A stretch of 64,000 bases of DNA from Pampus argenteus (GCA_036937835.1 CM072861.1:20884001-20948000), one strand, 5' to 3'; numbered from the stretch's first letter, positions 12,417 through 26,342 are shown. The notes: generated from the letters alone by a model not told the origin. Translations and numbers: made by a program.

Positions 12417-14899
12417 TGGGGGTGGGGGTGATGGGGGGGACCCACAAAACCCCAGACTGAGACAAATACGCCACTGCTCAGGCGCCCGTAAACGAACATG
12501 GGGAAACGATTGGCGGTCGTGTGTGCAGACAGACAGGGGGGAAGAGGCATCTGATTGTGGCCGGCCGAATTTCATAGATCTGTGACTTTTAAAATCTGTT
12601 TATCATAACATTTCATTTATGTTCATAAAATCTCTTTTCATGGGAAGCTCTGGCTCTGTTTGCTGGAAAAAAAAAAAAAAAAAAACCCAGGCTATATTTA
12701 GACCATCAATGAAATTAGCCTAGACGAGGAATTGGACTCCTGCTCTAACCTAACCAAAATGACGATCACTTATAGCTCTAAATATAGATAATTATTATCT
12801 TGAGACTGCAGTATCTATCGTTTTAATTGAGGTTTTAGTCAGTGGGATTTTTTTTTTTTTTTGAGGAGTCGCCACAGTTGAGAAACGGGAGGTATTTTGG
12901 CCAGGAGATGGTGCAGCATAGAAAACCTCAACATTTCAATATTCTCATTATATTCTTATGGTGGATGTGGTAGGTTTAATTCCGTCATGAATTTACAGTT
13001 TCTTGTCCTACTTTTTTTTTTTTGCCTTCTATCTCTATTTGTTTCAATGTTTACATTTAGTTATGGTGTAGGCCTAGTTTACATACATGGCGGAAATATG
13101 CAATATTTTTTAAAGTCCACTGGATGTGGAGCAGGAGGGTGTGGCGCGCCGTGGCACGCGTCAGGAGACGGAGACTGCGCGTTTCCACTTGAGCCTATAC
13201 CACAAACTGGAATCTCCTGCTCAATTCACGTCTGTTAAAAACTACCCACGCTGTGAACACACCCTCGATTTGGACCAATCAGTGAGCTGCAGTGGACCAC
13301 AAGCTTGTAATAATGTGCGTCACCGCTGCCTACTGATGCTGCATTCATGTCATATGGGAAAAAAATACCAGAGGTCTTCAAAACCAAAACCAAAAAACCT
13401 GGATGTGTTCAAGTATGGTAATCATTTAGAGACATTGATTACCTTGTTTTGTTGTTTTTTATTTATTTATTTATTTTAACATTTAAACATATTTAACAGA
13501 CATTTGTGAGTTTTTAATGAAATGTCTCCCTGTGCTAAACTACATTTAAGCCTTTTTTTGGCAAAAAAAACCAAACAAACAAACAAACAAAAACAAAAAC
13601 AAAAAACAACACAAAAACAAAACAAACAAAAAAACTCAAGCTCCACTACTAGCTTTTTCCAGAGCTTTCAATCACATCTCACTGTCTTGGTAAGACAGTG
13701 GAGAAAGCTCAGTGAGGTGTTTTATAAAGTATATTAGCCATCGCCATGACAACGAGGCACCCCCTCCCCATCCACTGCAGAAGTCTAGTTAGTAAGTGTT
13801 AACCTTGACATAAGTCTTTCTCTATTTTTTTTTCCAACCTTGTATTTTTTTCCAAATATCAAGAATTAACTTGTATACGTTCAATTAAAACTGGGAAAGA
13901 TGGATTTGACCCCAAACTTAGAACTGTTTATTACCAGCTGCCATCAAGCAAAATTGTCCTATTTAAAATAAATCACCTTAGGAAAACTCAAATGAATGGC
14001 TGAACAGTTTCAACTACATAGTGTGTGTACGATGTCACGCGAATGCAACACAAAACTGCAAAAACGTTTGGCACTGAGAGCAAGAACATTCAGTGGCTTC
14101 TGTGAGTAACCAAATGAATGAACATGATGATTTAAAACTTTATTCACAAGGTTTAAAATAATCTTTTGGATTCACGTTTTTTTTGTTTTCCAAGAGCAGG
14201 CAGCGGTTCAGTGGTCGGGTCACTCTCTCAAAGCTGACCGGTGGCTTTAGTTCATGTACAAGTTGGACTCGTATCCTCATCACATCAGACGAAAAAGCAC
14301 ATATATGACCTGAAAAACACTGGTCAATTACTGCAAAACAAACTCACCCAAAGTTTCAGTTTTGTAGTTATTCTGGATCTTTTGATCATATCACAAGATT
14401 CAAATTTCCATTTGTGCTTTAATGATTCCTCGTCTATATTGACTTTAAAAGTTGAGTTGAATACATTCAACCCTTCGTATGAACACCTCCTACCATCTGC
14501 GACAGTCACTGAAATATGTAAACAACAACAATGTAAAATGTAAAGCTGTCAGTGCCTGTGATGACAAACATATTGCATCTATAGTGTGAGGACAGTTGTG
14601 GTCTGCTTGCTACAGTCGGTTGGTGTGATATGTTTCTAATCTTTTATCTCTACTTTGTGTTGTGTTGTGTCAGTAGTATTAAGACTCTATTTCATGTTTA
14701 TGTTGCATAAATAGCATCGTCTCCCGGGGTGATAATGTCCAGAAAATAGACAAGTATGCTTTGACAGTGGTAATGTTCATTCACTTTGACTGCTGTACTG
14801 TAAACATACAGAAAGCAGACATGTGTTCTGAGTTGCGACCCTTGGGGCCCTGGCAAGTGATCAACCAATGAAACCACAACAGAGAGGCCATGCTGGGGC

Positions 14900-14933
14900 G
14901 TGTGTGTGTGTCTGTGTGTGTGTGTGTGTGTGT
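14900..14933. repeat. (GT)n microsatellite
   Basis: GT run with one CT interruption. Confidence 0.95.
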
Positions 14934-15409
14934 ATGTGGGGTCGCTTCACTGGAAAAGAGGCTTCTGTAACAGCAATTAATGTTAGCAGTTTACAGACTT
15001 CTTATAGTACTTTACGGGAAGCATGTGGGTGTAATTCAGCTAAAAGTTCAGGCTCAGTAGTGGAAAGCTGCCGCACAATAAGTCTTGAGTGACCCCACGG
15101 AGGCTTCACTCAAAAGCCTTTAGTATCTTCTTCATTCACAATCACACACTACATTATTGTTGTCAGACGAGTGATAGATGGTAAATAAATGGCTCCCAGT
15201 GGAGTTGAAAGGGGCCCCAGTCTAATTCCTTTACCCTCAAATCTTTGCCTAATTTGATATATATTTTATTTTAATGTGACCTCGGGTCTGAATGCTATTA
15301 CACTCTTGTGTAATTCCAGTGTATAATTTGTGATAAATCTGCCCTGGAATTTTGCCTCCGTGTCAGAAAAAAAAAATTCAATATAAGCCAAAAAAAAAAG
15401 GGCTCTTAA

Positions 15410-15600
15410 AGGAAAAGGTCAACATTTCTGGAAAATGTGCTTTCTTGCAGAGAATTAGATCGATACCACTCGCAAATCCATCTGTTTAATATGAAGCGAC
15501 AGCTGCAGGGTAGTATAGCTTAGCACAATGATAGGAAATGGGAAAACAGCTAGCTTGGCTATGTTCAAATGTAAATCCTCCTACTACATACATACATACA
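15410..15600 (+). repeat. Dispersed percomorph-type repeat, copy 1
   Basis: Contains the landmarks of a family I recognise from fish genomes: GTGCTTTCTTGC, AGAATTAGATCGATACCACT, AATATGAAGCGACAGC, TTAGC and AAACAGCTAGC. Two further relatives lie at 27.6 kb (+) and 28.6 kb (-) in this window. It has no coding capacity and is probably a non-autonomous DNA element; the class is uncertain. Confidence 0.6.
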
Positions 15601-15812
15601 TACTGGCCATTAAGGGATATCGTTCCAATGGAGGAGATAGAGGATAACATGCAGTGCAAACAGTATTCTGATGTCTGTTTTAATACTTTCTTTTCCAAAG
15701 TTGATCTGGAGTTAATATGATGCTTCATCAGTCTGGGTTAATCAAAAAAAATCCAAAAACTGAAAACAGATTTGTGTATAAGAACTTTTGTTTTTTTTCC
15801 ATTAATCATCTC

Positions 15813-15885
15813 ACACAACCCCTTAAGATTTATCTAGTGACCCTTTGAAGCACCTCAACCCCTAGGTTGAGGACCACTGGACTAA
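15813..15885 (+). mobile_element. Terminal fragment of a hAT-like element
   Basis: Ends with CCCCTAGGTTGAGGACCACTG, in the style of hAT terminal inverted repeats, preceded by the usual GTGACCCTTTGAAG segment. No matching opposite end was seen upstream, so this is a truncated relic or part of a composite with the following repeat. Confidence 0.45.
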
Positions 15886-16085
15886 AGTAGCTAACTGTAT
15901 ATAAAGTAGTTGAATCTAGCTCCACCTGCAGCAGCTACACCACTAACACACTGATGCATCAGTATTAATAATCTAATGATGTCATATATAATAATATATC
16001 AGTCAGAGGGACAAAAACCACTACTTTTACTTTAATACTTTTAAGTACATTTTGCTGCAAAATACTTTTACCTAAGTTAGATTTA
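15886..16085 (+). repeat. Dispersed teleost repeat with AGTACATTTTGCTGC core
   Basis: The sequence from TAACTGTATATAAAGTAGT through CTCCACCTGCAGCAGCTAC, ATCTAATGATGTCATATAT and CACTACTTTTACTTTAATAC to TAAGTACATTTTGCTGC matches a repeat often met in fish introns and intergenic DNA. It is non-coding. Identification rests on memory of the motif set rather than a database match. Confidence 0.5.
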
Positions 16086-16516
16086 AACACAATATCTGCC
16101 AGTTTTACACTGAATTGACTTTTATGCAATAGACCTCGCCATTTGCCACAGGAGCTGTGTGATGACATGTGGCCCCCATTACATTTGCATACTTCTACTC
16201 AAGCATGCCAGATGTTTATTCTTTGTAGTAATGCTATTTTGAAAGAGGTGATCATTTCAGACTGACGCTGGATGCGAGCACAAAAATATCATGTGAACTG
16301 TCTTTAAAAAAAAAAACGAAAAAGAAAAACTGAGCAGTAACTCAAAACTGAGAGTGTAAACATAACTAATAAAACCCCTCTGAGGAGAAAGAGCATGAGA
16401 AGGGAGCAGTGTTGGGCTGTGAGAAGTCCAGTCGTGATATATTAAATACCAAAGTCTTCGAGGAACCTGAAGATGATATCTTAGTTTCTAAATTTGGTTC
16501 AGTTAAGATACAGACT

Positions 16517-16521
16517 GTGTG

Positions 16522-16561
<40 letters not shown>
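16517..16561. repeat. (TG)n microsatellite
   Basis: Long TG run ending in GCGTGCGTGCATGCATGCAT. Confidence 0.95.
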
Positions 16562-16565
<4 letters not shown>

Positions 16566-16779
16566 CGTGCATGCATGCATAATGCTGTTAAGTATTACAG
16601 TCTTGTTTTGTTTTTTTTTGCAGAATGACAGTGCTTTTTTTGGCCCTATGCAAGAGAGTTTTATGAGTCAAAGCAGTTGAAAAACATGCAATCTTGTATC
16701 ACGAAGCTGCTCTTTCTCTGTCTCTCTCTCATTAAAGCACTCTGTTAACTCACCTGAGTCGTGAAAAGAGAGTTTTTTT

Positions 16780-17600
16780 ACTGGCCCAGCTCAGCAGGCC
16801 AGCTCTGGGCTCTGATTCCAACTGGTATGAAAGCACCATATCTCAGACCCTCACTTAAACTCGCCTCAAACAATGTGCTATTATAGAGTTTGCTCTGTAT
16901 GAGTTATATTGCTACAGCGCTGGCAGATTACAAAGTGCTCTGTCTCATTACTGTCCATATAAGCCCGCAAGGCCTCGCACAGCACAAAGGAGTGATTGAG
17001 TGATAAGGGGAAAGAGATGGGCCATAGCTGTCCATGAGAGCCCTCACCTTGGCTGCTGCAGCCTCGATGAGGTCAGAGGTGATGTCATCGTGGCTAGAGA
17101 CACAAGGGGTCGACCCCTCTGATAGGTGGGCATGCTGGGACAAAAGAGAGCAGCTGGGACACAAAGGCCCCATTTAATGAGAGTGAGACATGAGGCCAGA
17201 GCGGACTCCGTGGGTGGCACATAGTGTCATAGCTGCTGAAAAGACCGGTGACCAATTAATCATCTGATTCAAGAACTGGGCAAAGGGCTTATTATGTAAG
17301 GTCAATTTAGACAACATCATTGAGGCAAAGGGGGGCATTTCTGGGTTACACTTCTATGTGATCACACACAATCCCCTAAATGTTCCTTGATCCCATAATA
17401 TTGGATCCAGGGATACTATATTTATCACGATGGTCGGATTCAAGAATTGTGCAACATAATATGACACACTTACCCCTCATTAGAGTTGAAGGGTCCTTTG
17501 TGGCAGCCTGACAATCATTAAAACTTCTCCCCTGGCTTGGGTTGTTTACTCTCTGGTAATTACCAGGTGATTGTGTAGCCTGTGACCCACATTCAGAGTC
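16780..17600. promoter_or_regulatory. Candidate conserved noncoding element
   Basis: About 0.8 kb of complex, non-repetitive sequence in a desert otherwise rich in simple repeats. It holds a perfect 14-base palindrome with a TAATTA centre at 17,553-17,566 (CTGGTAATTACCAG), a paired homeodomain-type site, and another AATTAAT core near 17,253. Conservation cannot be tested here; this is inference. Confidence 0.2.
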
Positions 17601-19461
17601 AGGTCATCCAAGACATGGGGGATAATTGACAATATTCAGAGAAGTGCACGTAGAGAAAGAGTGTTAAGAGTGGATAGTCATTTGTTCCTGCCTCATTAGA
17701 CTGTGTTAGAAGACAAGCTGGCTCACAGTATTCTTGTGGTGGAACAATAACGCTTTTCCACTGTAAGACCAAAATGTGGGCTCTGGTGTGTAGATATGTT
17801 TGAGAGAGGGCATATGACAGACCTCGTTTATCCATTTATGCATTCATTTATTCACCCGCTGGTAATATGGAAAATAAATGAAAGAACTGACTGTGTAATG
17901 TATATGTCTTTGAGGTGAGCTCATTCTGACTGAGTATAGCTTCTGAAGCATTTTTGGACTGTGTGGTTCTTCGGCTCCACCCGTTTCACCTGTCCAAGTG
18001 AGTACACTGCTTCTCCTGGCAGCCCTCCTACCATGACAAAAAACAAGAGACTGACTGGCTCACTCAACACACACACACACACATACACACACGCTCACAA
18101 ATTCTCCTTAGGTGTTTAATGTGTTTATTAATAGTATTTAATGTGTGTATTATACGATTATCTTCACAAAGCTCCAGGCTAAACACAGCCAATAAAAGCT
18201 AATGTTAGGCCAAAACTGTGAAAAAGCTAATAGGTTGCATGCCTCCATCGCAAAGGTTGGAAAACGAACTCAAATCTCTGTCACACGCAGCACAGGGATG
18301 CGAATCCAGGCATTCACACTATAAGGTAGACCTCGTGAATAAAGCTGGGGGGCCGACACAACTCTTACCATCCTCAAAAAAAACAACTGCAACCTGATGA
18401 AACACGAAACACAAACTGCAATTGTGGCCAAATATAACACTTTTTTTTTTTTTTTTGTTGCTCATCCAGTTCTGGCAGTGCAAACACACCAGGTTTGGTT
18501 TCATTTGGTGTACAGCTAATACTATAATAGCCTTCGTACAATAATAAAAAAAAAAAGAAAAATACAAGAAAGAAATAGAAATATTTTAGTGCGTAGAGGC
18601 TGTTCACAAATAAGCTGTTGGATTATTTCACCTCAGAATGAAGCGAGTTCAACTTGTGTTAACCACTAACATTGTTTTAAGCTTTTAACCAAAAACCCCA
18701 TTTAAACTGTGAACCAGCTGCTAAAAATGGCTAAAAAAAAAAAATAAAATATTGCTCATTGCTGCGTTTTAGCGCCAAACCCTCAAAGTAACAATATTTA
18801 ATCTCCGTTTCATCAACTTGTCAACTTGGTTTCATGAGTTTGTTAGGAGTCGTCGGTGCATAAGCTGTCACGTCCTCTGCCTTTTAATTGTGTTTGTCAT
18901 ATCTTGGACTATATAAAAGTGATACGTTGATGAGGTGTCGTTTGACACGGGTCGATCGGAGAGCTTTTTCTATACTGGCGCCTGTATTTACAGAAAACAG
19001 CATGTTATGGAGGTAACGTAAAATGATCTTAATGACATAAAACTACCTGTCTGTTCCCTATGAAGGAAATATCTTCTGATAGTGGTATAAATAAAGCACA
19101 CGATATATTTAGAATAGTTGGGGTTAATTAGCAAGCTCATGAATGAGTGGTTGGGTCCAGATTAACTCAACATGTCACAGATGCTTGTGAACCTCAGTAC
19201 CATGAGGTTACAATTGTAGGATGTTTTGGGATATTTGTTGTTTACGATGTGTGCTCTTGAGTTGGGGGTAATTGATTGCTGTGATGGTGTGTGTTGGAAC
19301 ATGCTGTATTTTTCCGCAAGGCCAGAGGCTGAGAGGGGGGGAAGCTGGGCCACTGCAGCAGATGAAAAGCCTTCTAGGACCGTCCAACCTTCCCAGGAAT
19401 TCCCAGAATTCCAGTTCCTAATTATGATATCCGTGGAGCAGAGGCCCAACAACCCGACCCC

Positions 19462-19463
<2 letters not shown>

Positions 19464-19498
<35 letters not shown>
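19464..19498. repeat. (CA)n microsatellite
   Basis: Pure CA run of about 17 units. Confidence 0.95.
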
Positions 19499-19500
<2 letters not shown>

Positions 19501-22500
19501 CAACACCCGTTACAAACACACACTTGCGTGAACGCATGCACGCACATACAAGCGGATGTACAAATGCCAATTGTTCCTTCACCGGCATCGTCGTAGAGGA
19601 GAAGAGACGGAGAGTGACAGGAAAATGGAGGCAGAGAAGGATGGAGAGAGGAAGAACAGAAGGCAAAGAAGGAGGAAGAGGTAGTCTGTATGCCAGAGAG
19701 TATTATAAAGTAAATTATTCACTCATTCCTGTTTGCCTTTCTGTCTCTGCAGGCGTTTCTTATGTCTAGTGTCTGAAGGGAATCAAGTAACAGGTAAGTA
19801 GGTAAGTAACGGCTTCTTATAGGTAAATAAATACGCCATCCTTTGTAGACTTTGTAGACATAAGCGTAGCATTAGCAGTTCTTCTTAAACACTGTTTTTT
19901 TTTTACAAGTAGATGAAAGGCAAACATAGACATTTACCAGAATTAACAAATTATACTTTATTTCATCCATCGATTCATGGCTAAGTGCAGGCATCGAATG
20001 CTTGATGTTCAAGTAGTTAAGTGGAGAAAACATCGCTGCGAGGCAACATCGACGCCAGGTAACGTAATGTACGAAATGTAAAAAGCATAACGACAGAAGA
20101 AGAGATGAGGGTGATGGGAATATATCAACATTTCCTTATGAAATTACAAACTTTGATGGTTTTTCCCGTTTCTGAAAACAATCACCAACACATCATGACT
20201 CCTGACTGTCGGTGAACTTTTCGACGTGAAGATATCGCACATTTCACCAACAAGGCAATTTGTGCTTTACATAAAACATAAAAGGCATCAAGACAGAATG
20301 TAAAATAAATAAAATAAAATAATAAAAATATCCATATCCATACATTTGTTTGCGTGACTTGTGGTTAAAGCTGCAATAATTTATGGCATTTAAGAACAAC
20401 AGAAAACAGCTCGTAAACGCAACACCAAAACACCTCTGATGTGTTGAACGTGTTAACAGTCAGTTCCTTATCTACACATCCAGCAGACACAGATCAGCTT
20501 CGACATTCATTCAGACTCATTGTTCTCTTCTTTAGCTCTGTTTTTTTTTATCTGGCTCTTTAACCTCTAAACGCTTCACTGTGTTCACCAACTAGTTGCT
20601 AATTTTGTCTGTCCGTAGCGTACAGTTGGTTTTTATAGCTTATTTACTGTAAACAGCTGTCTGCTGCAGCTAAAAACAATGGTAATGAGAGCTGTGAAAA
20701 GGGAAAACCAGAACAATAAAGTTCTGCGCCGTAAAACCAAAACAATAAGCTGAAAGACGCTATAAAGTTTCATAGAGTTGAGGGGGGTAAACTCGGAATC
20801 AGAACAAGAAATCATGTGATCCAAGATGAGAGCTACTTTAATTAATACTTTAATAATAAAAGCATTTCCCATTCATATCAACCGGTACGCTGGATACGTG
20901 TGTTGTCTGTACAGCTTCTTCGTTTCATGTGCCAGAAAAGCTTGGGACACAAATTCTCTGCTGTGAGTCGTGGGAGGTACGAACTGAGCACGGGTGTTTC
21001 TGTTTGCTCTGTACATTTTGTTCCTCGGGGGAAATCGCTCTGATTAAGTGCTACTATTTTGACAATATGTCAACTCACAGGGAGTGAAGATGAATTTATG
21101 TTCTTGGCAGTTCTGTAAACAGCATCGCTGACCAACATGTTCCCAACCTCATCCCCAATGCCGTCTGAAAAAAAAAAAAAAAAGGGTCAGTAGCCTATTT
21201 TAGTGATGCAAGTGTAATGAATCGTTTTAATCAGAACCCATGACTTTAATTTAATTTCTCTTCTAAATAAATCCTCGGTGTAGCATCGAGAAGTGTGTAT
21301 GCATGAATTCTGACACAAATATACCGATTCCTAAAATGCATATGTATGTTTCTTTATTTTTAGGATTGAGCCCCTGGCCAGACCACTCCGTGAGTTGCCG
21401 TGGGGATAAGAGGGCCCTTTATTAGAGATGGCACACAGGGGTCCTTCATAAGGCTCACATGAGCACTTTATAACATCTGACATAAGCATTTGTGAGTGTG
21501 GATACCGCTGCTTGTGATTCCATCTTCGACGCTGCGTTGGCTGATGGAGTCCAGTTCGTACGGCTGGTAGTTGGACGGCTCGCTCTCTCTGCTCTCTTTC
21601 TCTCCTCTTCCACTAATAGAAAGAAAAAGACGAAGAGAAAGAAACAGACAGACCACAACAAAGGAGAAAGGGGAAGGTAAAAATATCTAGCGCTGCAGGA
21701 TCAAAAACACACAAAGAAGTTGGATTAACACCATGAGTTTCAAATAAAAGTTCAGAGGCGGCTTTAGCCAAAAAAAGCAGCTAATCATTGGTGTGCATCT
21801 GAGGTGTCGGCTGACTTTATTAACACGTTATACACAGAACTTCAACAACAAGTGCCTCAAAAGAAATGAAAACTTAGGTTGTAATGTTAAAAATGTCAAC
21901 AAAAACAACGGTTTCTTTAATATCACCAGATATGGAACCAGTACAATAATTTGCCAACTACTGACACACAATGTGAAGAAGTTGCAGAAGCAGCAGGAGA
22001 GCATCGTTCGAGACCACCAACTGGACTCCGGTGAGGATGAGGAAGGATACACAACATGGGCTCAAACCATCTGCCAAGTGATAACTAAACCAAGCGAGCT
22101 ATAGCATTGTGTGTGTGTAAATAGCTGAATAGCTACCGTGTCGGGGCATCACTAAAGTCAGTAGGATTTCTAATCCGGTGACCTTAAATGTCTGCATATC
22201 TTCCTGGACCTGGCACTAGCACGGCTATAAATCTCCCGGATAAGATCGTGTTTCGGATTAAAAAAAAAGACGACTTGGTGACGGTTTGGGGGAAGACTAT
22301 GGTCATGTTTAAATGAAAAGAAAGTGTTTGCAGCTGCTAGTAAACAGGATGCAAACAGCAGTGTCCCTGGTGTCAAACCCAAACATCCACACAGACCTGT
22401 TCCCTAAGAGGTTTTGTGATACTAACAACATCACACTGCTTCCACTTATGCTTCTGACAAACAACAGTCATAATTCACATGTCCACACGAGGTCCTTGTC

Positions 22501-23038
22501 AGAAAATCATAAACATAGGTCATTTAAGGCATTCAAACAAACAAACAGTGCTGAAGTTTTTTTGGGTTTTTTTTTTTTTTTTTTCTGGGAAGGATCGGAC
22601 TCCAATATTAGCAGATGTCTTCCAGGTCAGGAATGTTAGATAACCTGCTACCAGTTTTCAGGCCGTGCCTGGGTGTTTGTGTTTGTATCCATATGTGTGA
22701 ACATTCCTTTGCGTGGCCAAGCATCAGAGCTGAGTGCACAGAGGGGGGTCAGTGTGTGAGTGTTTGTAGACCAACTCAGTGAACCCTGGAAGGCCCGTTC
22801 ATCCTTCATCATTACTTTGTGCTGAAAGATCACAGTGAGAGACAAGGAGCAGACTGCCTTCAGTGGTTTGTGCACACACACAGTACACACTTTTATCCAG
22901 CTCACAATCCCCTGATCTATCCCTTAAACCCCCATACTTAGCCGTTGCCTCTGAGCACCTTTTATTGACTAATGTAATAAATCTGTTCTCTGTATGGTTG
23001 CTCGAATTTCAAGGCAAGAGTTATTTGTTCTGTCTGAA

Positions 23039-23300
23039 CAAGGGTTTCTCAACCTCTCTGGCCCGAGTTTTCAGGTCCTTAAAATTGTCATAACCGCACG
23101 GATTGTTGTCATGTGTATTTAAGTATGTACAAATTCTGTTTTTTTAAAAACATAGAGGAAGTTCAAATTGCACTACGCTGCGCATAAAGCTCCTTATTTT
23201 TTAATCAAAATACATGTATCAGTTTGACAAATCTCCTGCGACCCTGTTTGTTTATTAAGCAACCACAAATAGCATCTCGACCCCATGGTTGAGAACTCTG
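23039..23300. mobile_element. Non-autonomous hAT-like element
   Basis: The left end CAAGGGTTTCTCAACC and the right end GGTTGAGAACTCTG are imperfect inverted repeats of the hAT style, about 260 bases apart. The interior is AT-rich and non-coding, with GCAACCACAAATAGCATCTC before the right end, as in many hAT MITE relics. A clean 8-base target-site duplication was not visible, so the copy is old or the ends are slightly off. Confidence 0.5.
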
Positions 23301-25177
23301 ATGTAAACATTTGAAGCTCTGCTGCTCTTGTGCAACGAGTAGAAATAAACTGGACCCCTGTAAGTACTTGTTGCAATGTTGATGTCTTCCTCCAGTGTGA
23401 ACCTCTTGTTTGGTTCTTAACTTTCTAGCAACAGAGACCACATGGCAGATCAAGACATTTTTAAGGTCTACAGAACCTCAGCGCAGCGAGGTGCAGCTTA
23501 GTTTTCATGACATTTCGACGGTGGGCGCCACTCATCTTCATGGTTGCGGATTCCAACCCCAAATCTAATGATTACGCTGTCTTGGCCATTCCAGAGTGCA
23601 TAGTCATACCTGTGGGTTGGATGGGAGCTGCAGACAGCTAGTGAATTGAAGTTGAACGTTTATAGTGTGAGAAGCGGCCCAGGGGCTAAAACGTGGTCTT
23701 AGTGGAGCCTGTCACGGTAGGTTTGGTGAGAGAGAGGCAGACAATGGTTCCCCCGGTGCCTCTGTGGTTACGGGCTGATCGAGGCTGCGGTGTCGCATAA
23801 GACGAGCTAACTTAAACCTATACGTCTGTGTGGGCTAATGCTTCTGGTGAACAGCAAGCCATTTTATATGTGTCGTGAGTTAGATTTAGTTACCAAGCCG
23901 GAGCCGGGCTTCGTTGTCAGACCTAAGCTGGATGAAGTCGCTGTGTGGGCTCTCGGCTGGTTGAGAGCGCGCTGTCGGTTCGGGTTGTAGGGAGTTGGCC
24001 TGAGGAGCTGAGGATGTAGCAAACATGCACAGTGGTGGGAAGTATGTGGTAATTATTGTGTTCAGGACTGCCATCTGTCAACTCTCCCCTTCTAGATATT
24101 TACTGAACCCACATTCCTCCTGCTGGGTTGGTGGATGGGATGCACTTTGTACTGTGCATGCGTGTGTGTGTGGTAAATTCATGCATGCAGTGCACAAAGT
24201 GGTGTATATGGTGTGTACGCCAGATTCTATGCCCCAGGCCATCTTCCATCATAACACCTCATTGTCCAATCCTCCTTTTTCTTCCTCCTCCTGTCCCTCC
24301 CTCTCTCCCTCTCTCCCTCTCTCCCTTTCTTATTTTCTCATGGTTTATATCCCCACTACAGATTCAGTTTGTCTTTTAGAGTTATTTACATTTTTCAGAG
24401 ACGCAGTTATTCATTGAATATACAAATATAACTCGGTCTGTTTATGTGTTGTGTGTATGTTAGATTCCAAACATTCCCCTTGTAATGATGTGCAAAGCAT
24501 TAGGTGCATTAGTTGTGCTGGTCCGCGGACAGAGACGGGTGAATGCTTTTCATTAGAAAAACAAAATCTTTTTTTTTTTTTTTTTTTTTGGGTCTGTATA
24601 GTTACCCCCACAGTCTTTCCAAGAAAAACAAATAAGAAAATCTGCAAGGTTGACTTTCTCTTCACTGTTGGTTTTAAGTTTACCTGTCATGATGCGAGCT
24701 GGCTTCCACCTCCGCAGATACAATATGAGCGCGGCGCTTGGCTTTGCAAATGGAAATCTGTTGAGCTTCTTATACATGGGCCATTTTTGGTTTCTGTTTG
24801 TGCTATCTGGTAGAAATCAGAATAAAAAAGTTTGTGTTTGGACTGATTTGACTCTGCGAGGAGCGATGTATAAATGAACACAGCTGAATAAAGGCTCTAT
24901 CTCCCTCGGTCTAATAAAGAAACAGTGGTCCTGTTCTCAGGAGGGAGTAGCTTTAGTGGCCTATGGAGCCAGAGCTGATTTAGGGGATTATTATAATCCA
25001 GTTAGTTTACAAAGGTATTCTTTAAGAGCTGAGGAAGCCTGTAAAACTGTTATGATGCCATAGAGACATAAAGGAGCGAATGAAAGACAGATGGGGCAGT
25101 CCGAAGGTGCTAGAAGGGCAGACATGAGGACAATTTCACTAAACCTCTCTCCCTGTATGTCCTGCCTCGCTATCAGA

Positions 25178-25180
<3 letters not shown>

Positions 25181-25214
<34 letters not shown>
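25181..25214. repeat. (AT)n microsatellite
   Basis: Seventeen AT units; self-complementary and able to form a cruciform. Confidence 0.95.
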
Positions 25215-25217
<3 letters not shown>

Positions 25218-26305
25218 CAGTGACTTTAGTCTGATGTGGTTTCTTATATCTCCACACTGGTCTACCTACCATCCCCTCACAGGCCGAGACGTGCGGTGAT
25301 GTCAGAGGAACGAGCTGCTCTTGGCGACGGGCCAGACCGGTCGGTCAGTAAACAGCACAGATCCCCCGTAGCCTGTTTGATGTTTGAAGTATATACAGCA
25401 GGCAAGGCCCGAGCAGTGGTCTTGGCTGTCATGGTGAGACCCTCGAAGGAGGCTGTGTTGTTATAGGAAGGGTCCCAAGCCGCGGCATTAGCTCTTATTC
25501 CCCACAGCCACTCATGACAAACCAGCAGGCTTCAGATGTGGCTTTTCCACACACACAAGAGCTGAGTGGTTCAGACTAATATTTTATAGACCTGTAAAAA
25601 CAGCACTATAAACAGAGGCTTCACTGAGTAACACATGGGGGTCCTGTCCTGTAAACCAACAACTCAAAGAGGCAATGATTTTGGTGTATGTGTGTGCAGC
25701 CGTTAAAATGTTGTCATCATGATGCCGAGTGTTTAACCTCCATCTGTAAAAATTAGGTGTGTGATTCTCCATATATAAACTCAGTATTTTAATAGGGCCG
25801 CAGGTGTTGCACATCCATAACATTCAGTGTGGATGTAGCCTCCTTAGCACTGCAATGATGACTTTACTGACATCTCAACTTTTCCTTTAAGGTCTGCTTT
25901 TCTCAGGGCAATAAACTTCATTTGTTGGCTGCTTCTCTCACTGGCTTTACTTTCAAAGTCACTCTTTCCAAAATAAAAAAAAATAAAAAAATAAAAAATC
26001 CAGTGAAATATAGTTCTCTGAAATACTGTAAAGTGGAGTGTTCCCAGAATATACTATTCCTAGAAAACTGGGTGCTAAATCTCACACTAAGACTAGAATA
26101 TCAATAGAAAGCATTATAGTGGGAGATCGGATTGGGTGGCGCACAGGGGGGGAGGAGGAGAAGGGGGTATCTTATAACAATCCTGTTGCTCATGATCCAG
26201 GGTGTTGAGATGATTGATCCACTGAGCGAGCATTCTCCCTCTGCAACCTTAATGGACTAGGTGGTGGGCACTGCGGTCGACATTTTTTTGTATATCACAC
26301 GCATG

Positions 26306-26342
26306 TACACATACACACACACACACACACGCGCACACACAC
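26306..26342. repeat. (CA)n microsatellite
   Basis: CA run with one GC interruption, preceded by imperfect CA units from about 26,298. Confidence 0.9.

Larger units (their letters stand above)
10796..15409. other. Gene-free stretch upstream of stc2
   Basis: No gene is recognised. Contents are mono- and dinucleotide runs (C-run at 11,100; A-runs at 12,667 and 13,562-13,640), GT microsatellites near 12,386 and 14,900, an AAT run at 11,554, and a short CpG-rich patch at about 13,120-13,190. Open frames here are short and composed largely of repeat translations. Confidence 0.55.
16086..23038. other. Gene-free stretch, stc2-nkx2.5 desert (part 1)
   Basis: No gene is recognised. It contains TG, CA and A-run simple repeats (16,517; 18,067; 19,464; 18,441) and a complex non-repetitive segment at 16.8-17.6 kb. 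An open frame at 21,793-22,104 (+) lacks an ATG start and has no recognised domain. Confidence 0.5.

Noticed and set aside
21793..22104. 103-codon open frame with an acidic tail
   Set aside because: Starts at GTG with no ATG, no family recognised, no splice context.
23031..23308. Target-site duplication around the hAT-like element
   Set aside because: The 8-base flanks TGTCTGAA and ATGTAAAC do not match.
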